Source: Anaeromyxobacter paludicola
GTDB taxonomy: Bacteria; Myxococcota; Myxococcia; Myxococcales; Anaeromyxobacteraceae
NCBI RefSeq assembly: GCF_023169965.1
Contig: NZ_AP025592.1
Coordinates: 1,612,001 to 1,676,000, forward strand
Length of the DNA stretch: 64,000 nucleotides
Direction of reading: 5' to 3'
The notes under the pieces are model-generated. The model saw only the letters and a program-made list of their open reading frames with translations, was not told the origin of the DNA and ran no database searches. Numbering within the stretch: position 1 is the first letter of the stretch; each line of letters starts with the position of its first letter. Shown here one piece after another: positions 10,485 through 19,370 of this stretch. The translations under genes were made by a program, and so were the position numbers.

Positions 10485-11944
10485 TCCCCGGCGCGGACCT
10501 CGACGCGCTCCGCGCCAAGCTCCGCCCCTTCGAGGAGGCGGAGCTGGCGCTGCTCCGGAGCGTGGTCTCCCGCCCCGCCTGGCTCGCCGAGCCGGAGGAG
10601 GCGGCCATCCGCTACGCGCTCAACCTGGCGCGGATCACCCTGCTGCGGACGCCGGACGGCGACCTCGACCTCGAGGAGCTGCTCGACCCCTTCCGCCAGG
10701 AGCTCCAGTCGATCGTCGAGCCGCTGCTCCTGCGCGCGGGCGGCGTGGACCGCGCCGGCGCCGCCCGGCTGGCGCCGCACCTCGGGGCGCGCGCGCTCGC
10801 CTGGCGGCAGCGGCTGCTGCAGGCCTTCCCCGACCGGCTCCCGCCCGAGCTCCTCGACCGCGAGGTCTGCGAGCGGGCGCTGGTGCTCGTCTGCGGGGGA
10901 GGCGGCGGCGTCTCCTGGGCCTACCTGGGCGCGTTCGCGCTCCTCGAGCAGTACGGGCTCGTGCCGCGGCTCCTCGCCGGGGCGAGCATGGGCGCGACGC
11001 TGCTCCTGTTCCGCGCCCGGCGGATCCACTACGCCGAGGAGGACCTGCGCGAGGTGGTCTCGAAGCTCACCTTCCGCAGCGTCTTCCGCTTCCTCGAGAC
11101 CGAGTCGCGCTACGCGCTGCCGGGCGCGGCGCGCCTCTACCTGCGCGAGGCCATCGGCGAGTTCCTGCGCGCGCCCGGCGGGCGGCCGCTCCGGCTCGCC
11201 GACCTCCCCATCCCGCTCCTGGTCACCGTGACCGGCATCCGCGCCGGGGCCCTCCCCCACGACCCCGGCTTCTACGAGCACCTGCTCGACCTCACCGGCC
11301 GGATGCCGCGGCCGCACGTGGTGAAGCGCGCCGTCACCGACCTGCGCACCGCGCTCACCGAGCTCGTGCGGCAGCGCGACCGCTTCGCCCGCGTCTACCT
11401 GGGCGGCGACGACGAGACCGCGGCCTTCGACGCGGTGGACGCGGTCGGCTTCTCCTCCTCCCTGCCGGGCGTCATCCACTACGACGTCCTGCGGGACGAC
11501 GAGCGGATGCACCGGCTGCTCGAGGACCTCTTCCGGCGCCACGAGCTCTTCCGGCTCATGGACGGCGGCATCTCCGACAACCTGCCCGCCCGCGCCGCCT
11601 TCGACGTGGTCCACCGCGGCGCCCTCGGCACCCGCAACGCCTTCGTCCTCGCGCTCGACGCCTTCGGGCCCAAGCTCACCCACCCGCTCTGGTTCACCCT
11701 GCAGCAGCTCGTGGCGCAGAACGTGGCCCGGAACCGGCCGTTCATCGGCCACGCCAAGAGCTTCCAGAAGGTGCTGTCGCCGGTCGAGGTCATCCCGGCG
11801 CCGGCGCACCTCGAGCGCGCCATCCAGTGGGGCAAGGAGGAGCTCCTGCCGGAGATGCCGCTCATCGCGCGCATGTGCCGGCCCTTCCGCCGGCCGGCGG
11901 CCGGGCGGGGGCTCGCCGGTGGCCCCGCGCCGTCCGGCGCGTGA
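10481..11944 (+). CDS. Patatin-like phospholipase
   Basis: 487 residues. The start ATG overlaps the permease stop by four bases. The oxyanion-hole Gly run GGGGGVSWAYLGA is followed by the nucleophile elbow GASMG (Ser169) and the dyad Asp in DGGISDN (Asp361), the complete Ser-Asp set of patatin lipases. The roughly 130 residues before the catalytic core are helical and resemble the leader of larger bacterial patatins. No signal peptide is seen, so it probably acts on the inner face of the membrane. Coupling to the upstream permease suggests a shared transcript, not necessarily a shared pathway. Confidence 0.87.
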   Translation: MIPGADLDALRAKLRPFEEAELALLRSVVSRPAWLAEPEEAAIRYALNLARITLLRTPDGDLDLEELLDPFRQELQSIVEPLLLRAGGVDRAGAARLAPHLGARALAWRQRLLQAFPDRLPPELLDREVCERALVLVCGGGGGVSWAYLGAFALLEQYGLVPRLLAGASMGATLLLFRARRIHYAEEDLREVVSKLTFRSVFRFLETESRYALPGAARLYLREAIGEFLRAPGGRPLRLADLPIPLLVTVTGIRAGALPHDPGFYEHLLDLTGRMPRPHVVKRAVTDLRTALTELVRQRDRFARVYLGGDDETAAFDAVDAVGFSSSLPGVIHYDVLRDDERMHRLLEDLFRRHELFRLMDGGISDNLPARAAFDVVHRGALGTRNAFVLALDAFGPKLTHPLWFTLQQLVAQNVARNRPFIGHAKSFQKVLSPVEVIPAPAHLERAIQWGKEELLPEMPLIARMCRPFRRPAAGRGLAGGPAPSGA

Positions 11945-11986
11945 GCCGGGGCTCCGCCGCCGCCGCCCCGCGTCCCGAACGCGACG

Positions 11987-12015
11987 TTGATCCCCCGACC
12001 GTGTTGGGGCAGAGT
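11987..12015 (+). promoter_or_regulatory. Possible promoter of ilvE
   Basis: TTGATC, a 17-base spacer, then CAGAGT. The spacer is itself palindromic (CCCC...GGGG), which could serve as an operator or hairpin. The match to the -10 consensus is weak (3 of 6). Confidence 0.3.
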
Positions 12016-12050
12016 CAAACGTTCACCCCTTGACCCGGAGGCGGCGCAAG

Positions 12051-12971
12051 ATGATGAAGGCGGACAAGATCTGGATGGACGGCAAGCTCGTGGCCTGGGA
12101 CCAGGCGCAGGTGCACGTGCTCACCCACGCGCTCCACTACGGTCTCGGGGTGTTCGAGGGCATCCGGGCCTACAAGACCGCCGACGGCCGCTCCGCCGTA
12201 TTCCGCCTGCGCGAGCACGTCCAGCGGCTCGCCGACTCGGCGCACATCCTCATGATGCCCCTGCCCTTCTCGGTGGAGGCGCTCTCCGAGGCCTGCGTCG
12301 AGGTGCTCAAGGCCAACCGGATGCCGGAGGCCTACCTGCGGCCGCTCGCCTTCTCCGGCTACGGCACGCTCGGCGTCGGCGCGCAGAACCCGACCCAGGT
12401 CGTGATCGCCGCCTGGCCGTGGGGCGCCTACCTCTCCGACGAGGGGCTCGCCAAGGGGATCCGCGCCAAAGTCTCCTCCTTCACGCGCATGCACGTGAAC
12501 GTGAACATGGTCCGCGCCAAGGTGAGCGGGCAGTACGTGAACTCGATCCTCGCCAACCGCGAGGCGGTGCTCGCCGGCTACGACGAGGCCATCCTGCTCG
12601 ACACCGACGGCTACGTGGCCGAGGGCTCGGGCGAGAACATCTACATCGTGAAGGACGGGACCATCTTCACCCCGCCGCTCTCCTCCCCGGTGCTCGCCGG
12701 CATCACCCGCGACTCGGTGCTCCGCATCGCCCGCGACCAGGGCGTGCCGGTGGTCGAGCAGAAGTTCACGCGCGACACCATGTACATCGCCGACGAGCTG
12801 TTCATGACCGGGACGGCGGCGGAGGTCACCCCCGTGCGGGAGGTGGACAACCGGCGCATCGGCAAGGGCGAGCCCGGTCCGGTCACCCGCGCCCTGCAGT
12901 CCGGCTTCTTCCGGGCGGTGAAGGGCGAGGACCCCAAGTACCGGGACTGGCTGAGCTTCTACCAGGCGTAG
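12051..12971 (+). CDS. ilvE: Branched-chain amino acid aminotransferase
   Basis: 306 residues, normal for class IV aminotransferases. The ATG at 12051 was preferred over the upstream one at 12030 because GGAG sits about 10 bases before it and [14 protein letters not shown] matches the family start. The PLP Lys is Lys157 ([10 protein letters not shown]). [12 protein letters not shown] near the N-terminus and [14 protein letters not shown] plus [14 protein letters not shown] near the C-terminus are the BCAT signature elements. It transfers the amino group between glutamate and leucine, isoleucine or valine. Single gene with its own upstream region. Confidence 0.95.
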   Translation: MMKADKIWMDGKLVAWDQAQVHVLTHALHYGLGVFEGIRAYKTADGRSAVFRLREHVQRLADSAHILMMPLPFSVEALSEACVEVLKANRMPEAYLRPLAFSGYGTLGVGAQNPTQVVIAAWPWGAYLSDEGLAKGIRAKVSSFTRMHVNVNMVRAKVSGQYVNSILANREAVLAGYDEAILLDTDGYVAEGSGENIYIVKDGTIFTPPLSSPVLAGITRDSVLRIARDQGVPVVEQKFTRDTMYIADELFMTGTAAEVTPVREVDNRRIGKGEPGPVTRALQSGFFRAVKGEDPKYRDWLSFYQA

Positions 12972-13148
12972 GAATCCCGGAAACATTCCGCCGCGCGAAG
13001 TGTTCCCTTACGCGTCGGTGTGGGCGCCCGGCACCGGAAGAGGTGGCCGGGCGTCCGCCCGTCGGATACAACAGCGGAATCCTGAGACTTTCCGCCTTTT
13101 CCGCCGCTCGCCCTCCCCCGGGGCCGAGCCGAGAGGAGCGCACGCATC

Positions 13149-13913
13149 ATGCGGAGCCGGTACATCGACATCGACGATCGCAGCCAGGACCTCGCCGACC
13201 TCCTGCGCGAGGAGCCCGGCCTCCGCGCCGAGCTCGAGCGGATGTACGAGCTGTCGTGGCTCTACCACGAGAACGCGCTCGAGGGCGCCGTCTACACCGC
13301 CCAGGAGCTCTCGCAGGCGCTGCAGCACCAGCCGGTGAGCGACTCGATCTCGATCGCCGCCCACCGCGAGATCCGGAACCACAAGGCGGCCATCGACCTC
13401 GTCCGGGCCGAGGCGGCGGCGAAGAAGCCCAAGGTGAACCTCACCCTGGCGAAGCGGATCTACGAGACGCTCGGCCAGGGCTTCGAGAGCCGGCAGGTGG
13501 CCGAGTTCCGCAAGGAGATGCCGCTCCACCGGGCCTACTTCCACGAGATCGCCCAGCCGGCGAAGATCCAGCCGATGCTCGCGAAGCTGTTCGAGCTCGT
13601 CGAGACCACCGACTTCCGCGGCGCCCACCCGATCCAGCAGGCCTCCCGGATCCACCACGGGTTCATGCAGGCCTACCCCTTCACCGAGGGCTCCGGGAAG
13701 GTGGCGCGCCTGCTCGGGAACCTGTACCTGCTCCACGCCGGCCTGCAGCCCTGCGTCATCCACGCCATCGACCGCCAGCGCTACTACGACTCGCTCAAGC
13801 AGCCCGAGCCGGTGCTCCGCGATCTCGTGCTCGAGGCGATCGAGAACGGGATCGCGAACGCGGAGAAGCTCGTCCGGCAGGCCCGCGAGGAGCGGCGCCG
13901 GCAGGCCCGCTAG
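13149..13913 (+). CDS. Fic-fold protein with degenerate active site
   Basis: 254 residues, helical. An ALEGAVYT segment (43-50) resembles the N-terminal part of Fic proteins that carries the inhibitory motif. The Fic core is recognisable at IHHGFMQAYPFTEGSGKVAR, but against the consensus HPFxxGNGRxxR the catalytic His is Tyr (Tyr176), Asn is Ser and the first Arg is Lys. The following helix (LLGNLYLLHAGLQP) is normal. An AMP-transfer role is therefore doubtful; the protein may be a pseudoenzyme or use another chemistry. It sits alone between ilvE and nfo, with normal host codon use. Confidence 0.7.
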   Translation: MRSRYIDIDDRSQDLADLLREEPGLRAELERMYELSWLYHENALEGAVYTAQELSQALQHQPVSDSISIAAHREIRNHKAAIDLVRAEAAAKKPKVNLTLAKRIYETLGQGFESRQVAEFRKEMPLHRAYFHEIAQPAKIQPMLAKLFELVETTDFRGAHPIQQASRIHHGFMQAYPFTEGSGKVARLLGNLYLLHAGLQPCVIHAIDRQRYYDSLKQPEPVLRDLVLEAIENGIANAEKLVRQAREERRRQAR

Positions 13914-13984
13914 CGAGCCCGCTCCGGGGCGGGGGCGCCCGCCCGGCGTGCTGCCGCCCGTGGCGCCGCCCCGCCGCGTGGAGT

Positions 13985-14824
13985 ATGACAGCGCCCCGAA
14001 TGATCCTGGGCGCCCATGAAGGCATCGCCGGAGGGGTCTCCACCGCGTTCGCGCGGGCCGAGGCCGACGGCGCCGACTGCCTGCAGATCTTCACGCGCAA
14101 CGCCCGCGGCTGGGCGGCGAAGCCGCTCGACCCCGAGGAGGTGGCCCGGTTCCGGGCCGAGGCGGCGCGCACCGGCAAGCCGACGGCGGCGCACTGCACC
14201 TACCTCGTGAACCTCTGCTCCGGCGACGCCGAGATCCGGCGCAAGAGCTGGGACGGGCTCGCCGACGAGCTCGGGCGGTGCGAGGCGCTCGGCGTCCCGT
14301 CGCTCGTGTTCCACCCGGGGAGCTGCGAGGACGAGCCGCTGGGGCTGCGGCTCGTCGCCGAGGGGATGACCGAGGCGCTGGAGCGCTCCCCCGGCAGGTC
14401 CCGGCTGCTCCTCGAGACCACCGCCGGCCAGGGCGCCTCGCTCGGGTGGCGCTTCGAGCACCTCGCCGCCATCCGCGAGGCGGTGCCCGCGAAGCTCCGC
14501 CGGCGCGTCGGCGTCTGCGTGGACACCTGCCACCTGCACGCCGCCGGCTACGACCTCCTCACCGAGGAGGGCTACGAGGCGACCTTCGCCGAGCTCGACC
14601 GGACCCTCGGGCTCGGGCTCGTGCAGGCGTTCCACCTCAACGACAGCAAGAAGGGGCGCGGCTGCCGGGTGGACCGTCACGAGCACATCGGGGACGGCGC
14701 GCTCGGCACGGAGCCCTTCCGAAGGCTCGTGAACGACCCCCGCTTCGCCGACGTCCCCGCCTTCCTCGAGACCGAGCTCCGCTTCAAGGAGAACCTCGAG
14801 GTGCTGCGCTCGCTGCTGCGATGA
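13985..14824 (+). CDS. nfo: Deoxyribonuclease IV (AP endonuclease)
   Basis: 279 residues from the ATG at 13985 (a second ATG at 14000 is equally near the conserved ILGAHEGIAGG). Metal-ligand segments of the EndoIV TIM barrel are present in order: AHCTYLVNL, FHPGS, LLETTAGQG, CVDTCHLHAAGYD, FHLNDSKKGRG, DRHEHIGDGALG and LETE. It cuts DNA 5' of abasic sites in base-excision repair with a three-zinc centre. The last bases overlap the ATG of the DHH phosphoesterase (ATGA). Confidence 0.93.
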   Translation: MTAPRMILGAHEGIAGGVSTAFARAEADGADCLQIFTRNARGWAAKPLDPEEVARFRAEAARTGKPTAAHCTYLVNLCSGDAEIRRKSWDGLADELGRCEALGVPSLVFHPGSCEDEPLGLRLVAEGMTEALERSPGRSRLLLETTAGQGASLGWRFEHLAAIREAVPAKLRRRVGVCVDTCHLHAAGYDLLTEEGYEATFAELDRTLGLGLVQAFHLNDSKKGRGCRVDRHEHIGDGALGTEPFRRLVNDPRFADVPAFLETELRFKENLEVLRSLLR

Positions 14825-15930
14825 CCCCCGCGTCCCGCAGCCGCTCGCGGCCGCGCCCCCGGCCACGCCCCGCCCGGCCCGCCCGCGGCTCCGCCGAGGC
14901 GCGCCGGGCCGAGGGGCAGCGCGCCAAGCTCGACCGGCTCGTCGCCTTCGCGAAGGGGCGCCGGCGCGCGCTGGTGCTCACCCACGACAACCCCGACCCG
15001 GACGCGCTCGCCGCCGCCGTGGCGCTCGCCTACATCCTCGAGAAGCTCGCCGGGGTCCGCGCCCAGGTGGCCTACGGCGGCATCGTGGGCCGCGCCGAGA
15101 ACCGCGCCTTCCTGAGGGTGCTGAGGCTGCCGGTCACGCCCATCTCGCGGGTGGTCTTCGCCGAGCACGACCTCATCTGCATGGTGGACACCCAGCCGGA
15201 GCAGGGGAACCACTCGCTCCCGGCGCGCCACTTCCCCGACGTGGTCATCGACCACCACCCGGAGCGCCCGGAGACCCGCAACGTCCGCTTCGCCGACGTG
15301 GGCGGGCGGCTCGGCGCCACCTCCACCGTCCTCACCGAGTACATCCGCGCGAGCGGGCTGCCCCTCCCGCCGTCCATCGCGACGGCGCTCTACTACGGGA
15401 TCAAGGCCGACACCCGCGACCTCGGCCGGGAGACCACGCCGCCGGACGTCGCGAGCTACCTCTGGCTCTTCCCGCAGGTGGACAAGGAGGCCCTCGCGGC
15501 CATCGAGCACCCGCGGCTGCCCATCGAGTACTTCCGCCTGTACCACACGGCCATCGAGCGGGCGCAGGTCTACGACGCCGCGGTGGTCTGCGACGTGGGG
15601 AGCATCTACTCGCCCGACATGGTGGCCGAGGTGGCGGAGCGGTTCCTGTTCCTCGGCGAGGTGAAGTGGTCGCTCGCCTGGGCCGACTACGAGGGGCAGC
15701 TCTTCTTCTCCCTCCGCACCAGCGACCGGCGCATGAACGCGGGCCGGCTCATCCGGGAGGTCATCGAGGCCCGCGGCGGCTCGGCCGGAGGCCACGGCTC
15801 GATGGCGGGCGCCCGGGTGCCGCTCCGGGGGCTCTCCCCGGCCGGCCGCAAGAAGCTCGAGCAGGAGATCGTGTCGGCGTTCCTCAAGGCCTTCGGCGTG
15901 AAGAGCCGCCGGCCGCAGCGCATCGTGTGA
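14821..15930 (+). CDS. DHH/DHHA1 family phosphoesterase (NrnA-like)
   Basis: 369 residues. After a basic, low-complexity start the DHH domain shows THDNPDPDALAAA, CMVDTQPEQGNHS and VIDHHPE, the Mn-binding motifs. The DHHA1 substrate domain ends with GGHGSMAGARVPL. This is the arrangement of NrnA-type nano-RNases, which degrade very short RNA and in many bacteria dephosphorylate pAp. Translation is coupled to nfo. Whether it acts on nanoRNA, pAp or a cyclic dinucleotide cannot be told from sequence. Confidence 0.88.
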   Translation: MTPASRSRSRPRPRPRPARPARGSAEARRAEGQRAKLDRLVAFAKGRRRALVLTHDNPDPDALAAAVALAYILEKLAGVRAQVAYGGIVGRAENRAFLRVLRLPVTPISRVVFAEHDLICMVDTQPEQGNHSLPARHFPDVVIDHHPERPETRNVRFADVGGRLGATSTVLTEYIRASGLPLPPSIATALYYGIKADTRDLGRETTPPDVASYLWLFPQVDKEALAAIEHPRLPIEYFRLYHTAIERAQVYDAAVVCDVGSIYSPDMVAEVAERFLFLGEVKWSLAWADYEGQLFFSLRTSDRRMNAGRLIREVIEARGGSAGGHGSMAGARVPLRGLSPAGRKKLEQEIVSAFLKAFGVKSRRPQRIV

Positions 15931-15934
15931 GCCG

Positions 15935-17074
15935 GTGATCTACCTCGACCACAACGCCATCACCCCGGTCCGGCCGGAGGCCCGCGCCGCGGTGGCGCGC
16001 GCCCTCGAGGTCTTCGGCAACCCCGCCTCCACGCACGCCGCCGGCCGCGCCGCCCGCGCCGTGCTCGACGACGCCCGCGCCCAGGTGGCGGCCGCCCTGT
16101 CGGCGAGCCCGGGCGACGTGGTCTTCACCTCCGGCGCCACCGAGTCGGCGGCCGTCGCCATCCGCGGCGTCCTCGGCGCCGCGCCCCGCGAGCGGCGCGA
16201 GCTCGTGGTCACCGCCGTCGAGCACCCCTGCGTCCTCTCCCTCGCCGAGGCGCTCGCCGACCAGGGCACGCCCGTGCGCGTGGTCCCGGTGGACCGGCGC
16301 GGGCTCCCCGACGAGGAGGCCTGGCGCGCGGCGCTGTCCGGCCGCACCGCCCTCGCCTGCGCCATGCTCGCCAACAACGAGACCGGGGTGATGCTCCCCG
16401 TCCCCCGGCTCGCGGCGGCGGCGCGCGAGGTGGGCGCGCCCTTCTTCTGCGACGCCGTCCAGGCGGTCGGGAAGGTGGAGGTGGACGTCCGCACCCTCGG
16501 CGCCGACCTCGTCGCCCTCACGGCCCAGAAGTTCGGCGGCCCCCGCGGCGCCGGTGCGCTCGTCGTCCGGCCGGGGCTCCCGCTCGCGCCCCTCTTCGGC
16601 GGCCACCAGGAGCGCGAGCGGCGCGCCGGGACCGAGAACCTCCCCGGCATCGCCGGGCTCGGCGCGGCGCTCGAGGCGGCCTGCGCCGCCCGCGAGGTCG
16701 AGCAGGCCAGGGTGGGCGCGCTGCGCGACCGGCTCGAGGCCGCGCTCCTCGCCGCCTGGCCGGGAGCTCGCGTGAACGGCGCCGGCGCGCCGCGCCTGCC
16801 CGGCACCCTCTCCATCACCCTCCCCGGCTGCGACGCCGAGGCGCTCCTCATCGCCCTCGACCTCGAGGGGATCTGCGCCAGCGCCGGCAGCGCCTGCACC
16901 TCCGGGTCGAGCAAGCCGTCGCACGTGCTCTCGGCCACGGGGCTCTCGCCGGCGGAGGCCCGCGCCACCCTCCGGCTCAGCCTCGGCTGGACCAGCCAGC
17001 CCGAGGACGTGGCGCGCGCCGCGGAGGCCATCCCGCGGCTCGCGGCCCGGGTGCGAGCCGCCATCCCCCTCTGA
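15935..17074 (+). CDS. Cysteine desulfurase (NifS/IscS class)
   Basis: 379 residues, GTG start 4 bp after the previous stop, so the same operon is likely. IYLDHNAITPVRPEA opens the fold. TSGATES and a later DAVQAVGKVEVD segment bind PLP. Lys199 (TAQKFGGPRG) is the Schiff-base Lys and Cys321 (SAGSACTSGSSKPSHVL) the persulfide Cys. It moves sulfur from cysteine to scaffold proteins for Fe-S clusters or tRNA thiolation. No iscU, iscR or sufE is adjacent, so which branch it serves is open. Confidence 0.93.
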   Translation: MIYLDHNAITPVRPEARAAVARALEVFGNPASTHAAGRAARAVLDDARAQVAAALSASPGDVVFTSGATESAAVAIRGVLGAAPRERRELVVTAVEHPCVLSLAEALADQGTPVRVVPVDRRGLPDEEAWRAALSGRTALACAMLANNETGVMLPVPRLAAAAREVGAPFFCDAVQAVGKVEVDVRTLGADLVALTAQKFGGPRGAGALVVRPGLPLAPLFGGHQERERRAGTENLPGIAGLGAALEAACAAREVEQARVGALRDRLEAALLAAWPGARVNGAGAPRLPGTLSITLPGCDAEALLIALDLEGICASAGSACTSGSSKPSHVLSATGLSPAEARATLRLSLGWTSQPEDVARAAEAIPRLAARVRAAIPL

Positions 17075-17164
17075 CCCGGCGCGAGGGGCGGGGCAGCCCC
17101 TCCACCCCCGGCCCGCCGCCAAAGCTCGCCGCCGGCGCGGCGCGGGGCTATCCTGCGCCCTCGC

Positions 17165-17566
17165 ATGGCGCACCACCCCGCGATCCTCATCATCGACGAC
17201 TCCCTCTCGGCCCTCGCGCACATGTACTCGGCGCTGCGCAACGCCGGCTACCGGCGGATCGAGTCGGCCATGGACTGGTCGGAGGTGCGCGGGGCCCTGC
17301 CGCGCGGGCCTTACGACCTCATCGTCATCGACGTGAACCTGCCCGGCATGCTGTCCGGCGACATCCTCGCCGCCCAGCTCCGCAAGGACCAGCGCACGGC
17401 CGCCGCGAAGATCTTCTTCCACTCCGGGCTGCGAGAGCGGGACCTCGAGGCCCTCGCCCGCCGCGCCCACGCCGACGGCTGGATGGTGAAGAGCGACGGC
17501 GTCGCGCTGGCCGCCCGAGTGAAGGAGCTCGTGCCGCTCCCGCCGGAGGAGCCGGATCGCACCTGA
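17165..17566 (+). CDS. Stand-alone response-regulator receiver
   Basis: 133 residues, a single receiver domain without an output domain. Acidic pair at 11-12 (IIDDS), phospho-acceptor Asp56 (IVIDVNLPG) and a Lys near the end (MVKSDG). The region that normally holds the conserved Ser/Thr reads FFHSG. Single-domain receivers act as phosphate shuttles or bind partner proteins. The upstream TATCCT at about 17149 could be the -10 of a short-leader promoter. No kinase is adjacent. Confidence 0.88.
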   Translation: MAHHPAILIIDDSLSALAHMYSALRNAGYRRIESAMDWSEVRGALPRGPYDLIVIDVNLPGMLSGDILAAQLRKDQRTAAAKIFFHSGLRERDLEALARRAHADGWMVKSDGVALAARVKELVPLPPEEPDRT

Positions 17567-17611
17567 CGGCCGGCCTCCCGCCGGGCCCGACCCGCGCCCC
17601 CCCGACGCGCC

Positions 17612-17641
17612 TTGACAGATCCGCTGGGCGAGCGTTACGCT
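17612..17641 (+). promoter_or_regulatory. Candidate promoter of the 6S RNA transcript
   Basis: A consensus TTGACA at 17612-17617 is followed after 18 bases by TACGCT. The predicted start, near 17648, is about 50 bases before the folded 6S body, which would imply 5' processing as known for 6S precursors elsewhere. The -35 is exact; the -10 is weak. Confidence 0.45.
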
Positions 17642-17699
17642 CTCACCATAAAAGCTGCGTCAAATGGCGCGGTTGCAGCTCTTTCATGGCTCTTGATCT

Positions 17700-17897
17700 G
17701 CCCCCTGCCGGGCTCGTGATTCGGCTCCGAGTCGTTTGGGCCGACTTTGTAAAAAAGAGGAGCGTCCGGCCGGCTCCATGTGCAGGCTCCCAGCAGCGAG
17801 GGAGAAGCCTACGGTGTCCGGTCATACCCGGGTGCCCCACCTGTAGAAATACAGGTCCAAGCAACCGAGCCACACGGCCATGGCGGGGGGCTTTTTT
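17700..17897 (+). ncRNA. ssrS: 6S RNA
   Basis: About 190-198 nt and not protein-coding. The closing stem pairs 17701-17709 (CCCCCTGCC) with 17882-17890 (GGCGGGGGG), followed by a T7 tract. The distal part carries GGAGAAGCCT, matching the GAGAAGCCU of proteobacterial 6S RNA. The 3' side of the central bubble holds a perfect small hairpin (ACCTGTA, GAAA tetraloop, TACAGGT; 17839-17856), as in known 6S structures. The next gene, 15 bp downstream, is 5-formyl-THF cyclo-ligase, the classical ssrS-ygfA neighbour. 6S RNA binds sigma-70 holoenzyme and mimics an open promoter in stationary phase. Confidence 0.85.
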
Positions 17898-17911
17898 TCG
17901 CACCCGAGACC

Positions 17912-18535
17912 ATGACGCCCCATCCCCCTTCCCCCGACCTGGCGCTCGCGAAGGCGCAGCTCCGCCAGCAGCTCACGACCGCGCGCGCCCGGCTCGAGCC
18001 GGGCGTCCGCGCCACCGCCTGCGAGGCCATCACCCGGACCGTCTGCGCCCTCCCCGCTTGGGGTGAGGCGGGCGTGGTCGCGCTCTACGCCGCGTCCGGG
18101 GGCGAGGTGGAGACCGCGGCGCTCGCCGCCGCGGCCGTCCGGGCCGGCAAGACGCTCGCGTGGCCCGTCATCGTCGCCGGCGACCGCCGCCTCTCGTTCG
18201 CGGCCGCCGCGCCCGAGGCGCTGGTGGCCGGACCCTTCGGCATCCGCCGTCCGCCCCCCGGCGCGCCGGCGGTCGCGCGCGGGGAGATCGGCCTGTTCCT
18301 CGTGCCGGGCGTCGGCTTCGACCTCGCCTGCGAGCGGCTCGGCCGCGGCGCCGGCTTCTACGACGCCACGCTCGCCGCCGTGGAGGGCAAGGCCGAGCGG
18401 GTCGGGCTCGCCTTCGATCTGCAGGTCGTGGACGCCCTGCCGCGCGAGTCGCACGACGTCGCGCTCGACGCGGTGGTGACCGAGACCCGCCTCCTGCGGC
18501 CCCCGGCACCCGCCGAGGCCACCGTTGCGCGTTGA
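17912..18535 (+). CDS. 5-formyltetrahydrofolate cyclo-ligase
   Basis: 207 residues from the ATG at 17912; upstream in-frame codons lie inside 6S RNA. KAQLRQQLTTAR opens with the basic helix of the family. VALYAASGGEVET is the first nucleotide-contact region. The signature LFLVPGVGFDLACERLGRGAGFYDATLA binds ATP and formyl-folate. It converts 5-formyl-THF to 5,10-methenyl-THF with ATP. Position directly behind 6S RNA suggests co-transcription or read-through through the weak T-tract. Confidence 0.92.
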   Translation: MTPHPPSPDLALAKAQLRQQLTTARARLEPGVRATACEAITRTVCALPAWGEAGVVALYAASGGEVETAALAAAAVRAGKTLAWPVIVAGDRRLSFAAAAPEALVAGPFGIRRPPPGAPAVARGEIGLFLVPGVGFDLACERLGRGAGFYDATLAAVEGKAERVGLAFDLQVVDALPRESHDVALDAVVTETRLLRPPAPAEATVAR

Positions 18536-18571
18536 CTTGCGGGCCCCGCCTGTGGCTCCTATGCCCCCGCC

Positions 18572-19363
18572 TTGAAAGTCCTCTTCCTCGGAGACGTGTT
18601 CGCGAAGCCCGGCCGCCAGGCCGTGAAGCACTTCGTGCCGAAGCTCATCGGGCGCCACGGGATCGACCTCGTGATCGCCAACGCCGAGAACAGCTCGGGC
18701 GGGAACGGCGTGACGCCGGACACCGCCGACGAGCTGCTCGCGGCGGAGGTGAACCTGCTCACCGGCGGCAACCACAGCTGGTCGAAGCGCGAGATCCTCC
18801 CCTACATGGAGCGGCCCGGGTGCCGGCTGCTGCGTCCGGCCAACTACCCCAAGGGCACGCCGGGCCAGGGCAGCGCCGTGGTGGAGACGCCCGACGGGCG
18901 CAAGCTCGGGGTGGTGAACCTCGAGGGTCGGGTCTTCATGCGCAACCTCGACGATCCCTTCGTGGTGGTGAAGGAGGAGATCGCGAAGCTCCGGGCCGCC
19001 GGCGCGAAGGCCATCCTCGTGGACATGCACTGCGAGGCGACGAGCGAGAAGAACGCCATGGGCCACTTCCTCGACGGCGAGGTGGCGGCGGTGCTCGGGA
19101 CGCACACGCACATCCAGACCGCCGACGCCCGCGTGCTGCCCGGCGGCACGGCCTACATCACCGACGTGGGCATGTGCGGCCCCTGGGACTCGGTCATCGG
19201 CGTGAAGAAGGAGCTCGTGGTCCAGCGCTTCCTGACGCAGCGCCCGGTGAGCTTCGAGCCCGGGAAGCGCGACGTCTGGCTGCAGGGGGCCATCGTGGAC
19301 CTCGACGAGGTCACCGGGAAGGCGCGGAGCATCGAGCGGGTGCAGGAGAAGCTGCCGGAGTAG
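18572..19363 (+). CDS. YmdB-like metallophosphoesterase
   Basis: 263 residues with a TTG start. Calcineurin-like di-metal motifs appear in order: GDVFAKPGR, NAENSSGGNG, GGNHSW, DMHCEATSEKNAMG and GTHTHIQTAD, the pattern of the TIGR00282/YmdB family, whose Bacillus member hydrolyses 2',3'-cyclic nucleotides. TTGACT at 18532 and a TCCTAT about 19 bases later suggest a promoter giving a near-leaderless message. The gene ends at the second copy of the palindromic repeat element. Confidence 0.9.
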   Translation: MKVLFLGDVFAKPGRQAVKHFVPKLIGRHGIDLVIANAENSSGGNGVTPDTADELLAAEVNLLTGGNHSWSKREILPYMERPGCRLLRPANYPKGTPGQGSAVVETPDGRKLGVVNLEGRVFMRNLDDPFVVVKEEIAKLRAAGAKAILVDMHCEATSEKNAMGHFLDGEVAAVLGTHTHIQTADARVLPGGTAYITDVGMCGPWDSVIGVKKELVVQRFLTQRPVSFEPGKRDVWLQGAIVDLDEVTGKARSIERVQEKLPE

Positions 19364-19370
19364 GCGGCGC

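Noticed and set aside
17780-17911. N-terminal extension of the cyclo-ligase in the same frame
   Set aside because: The frame is open upstream of 17912 but these bases belong to the 6S RNA structure and the encoded residues do not resemble the enzyme family.
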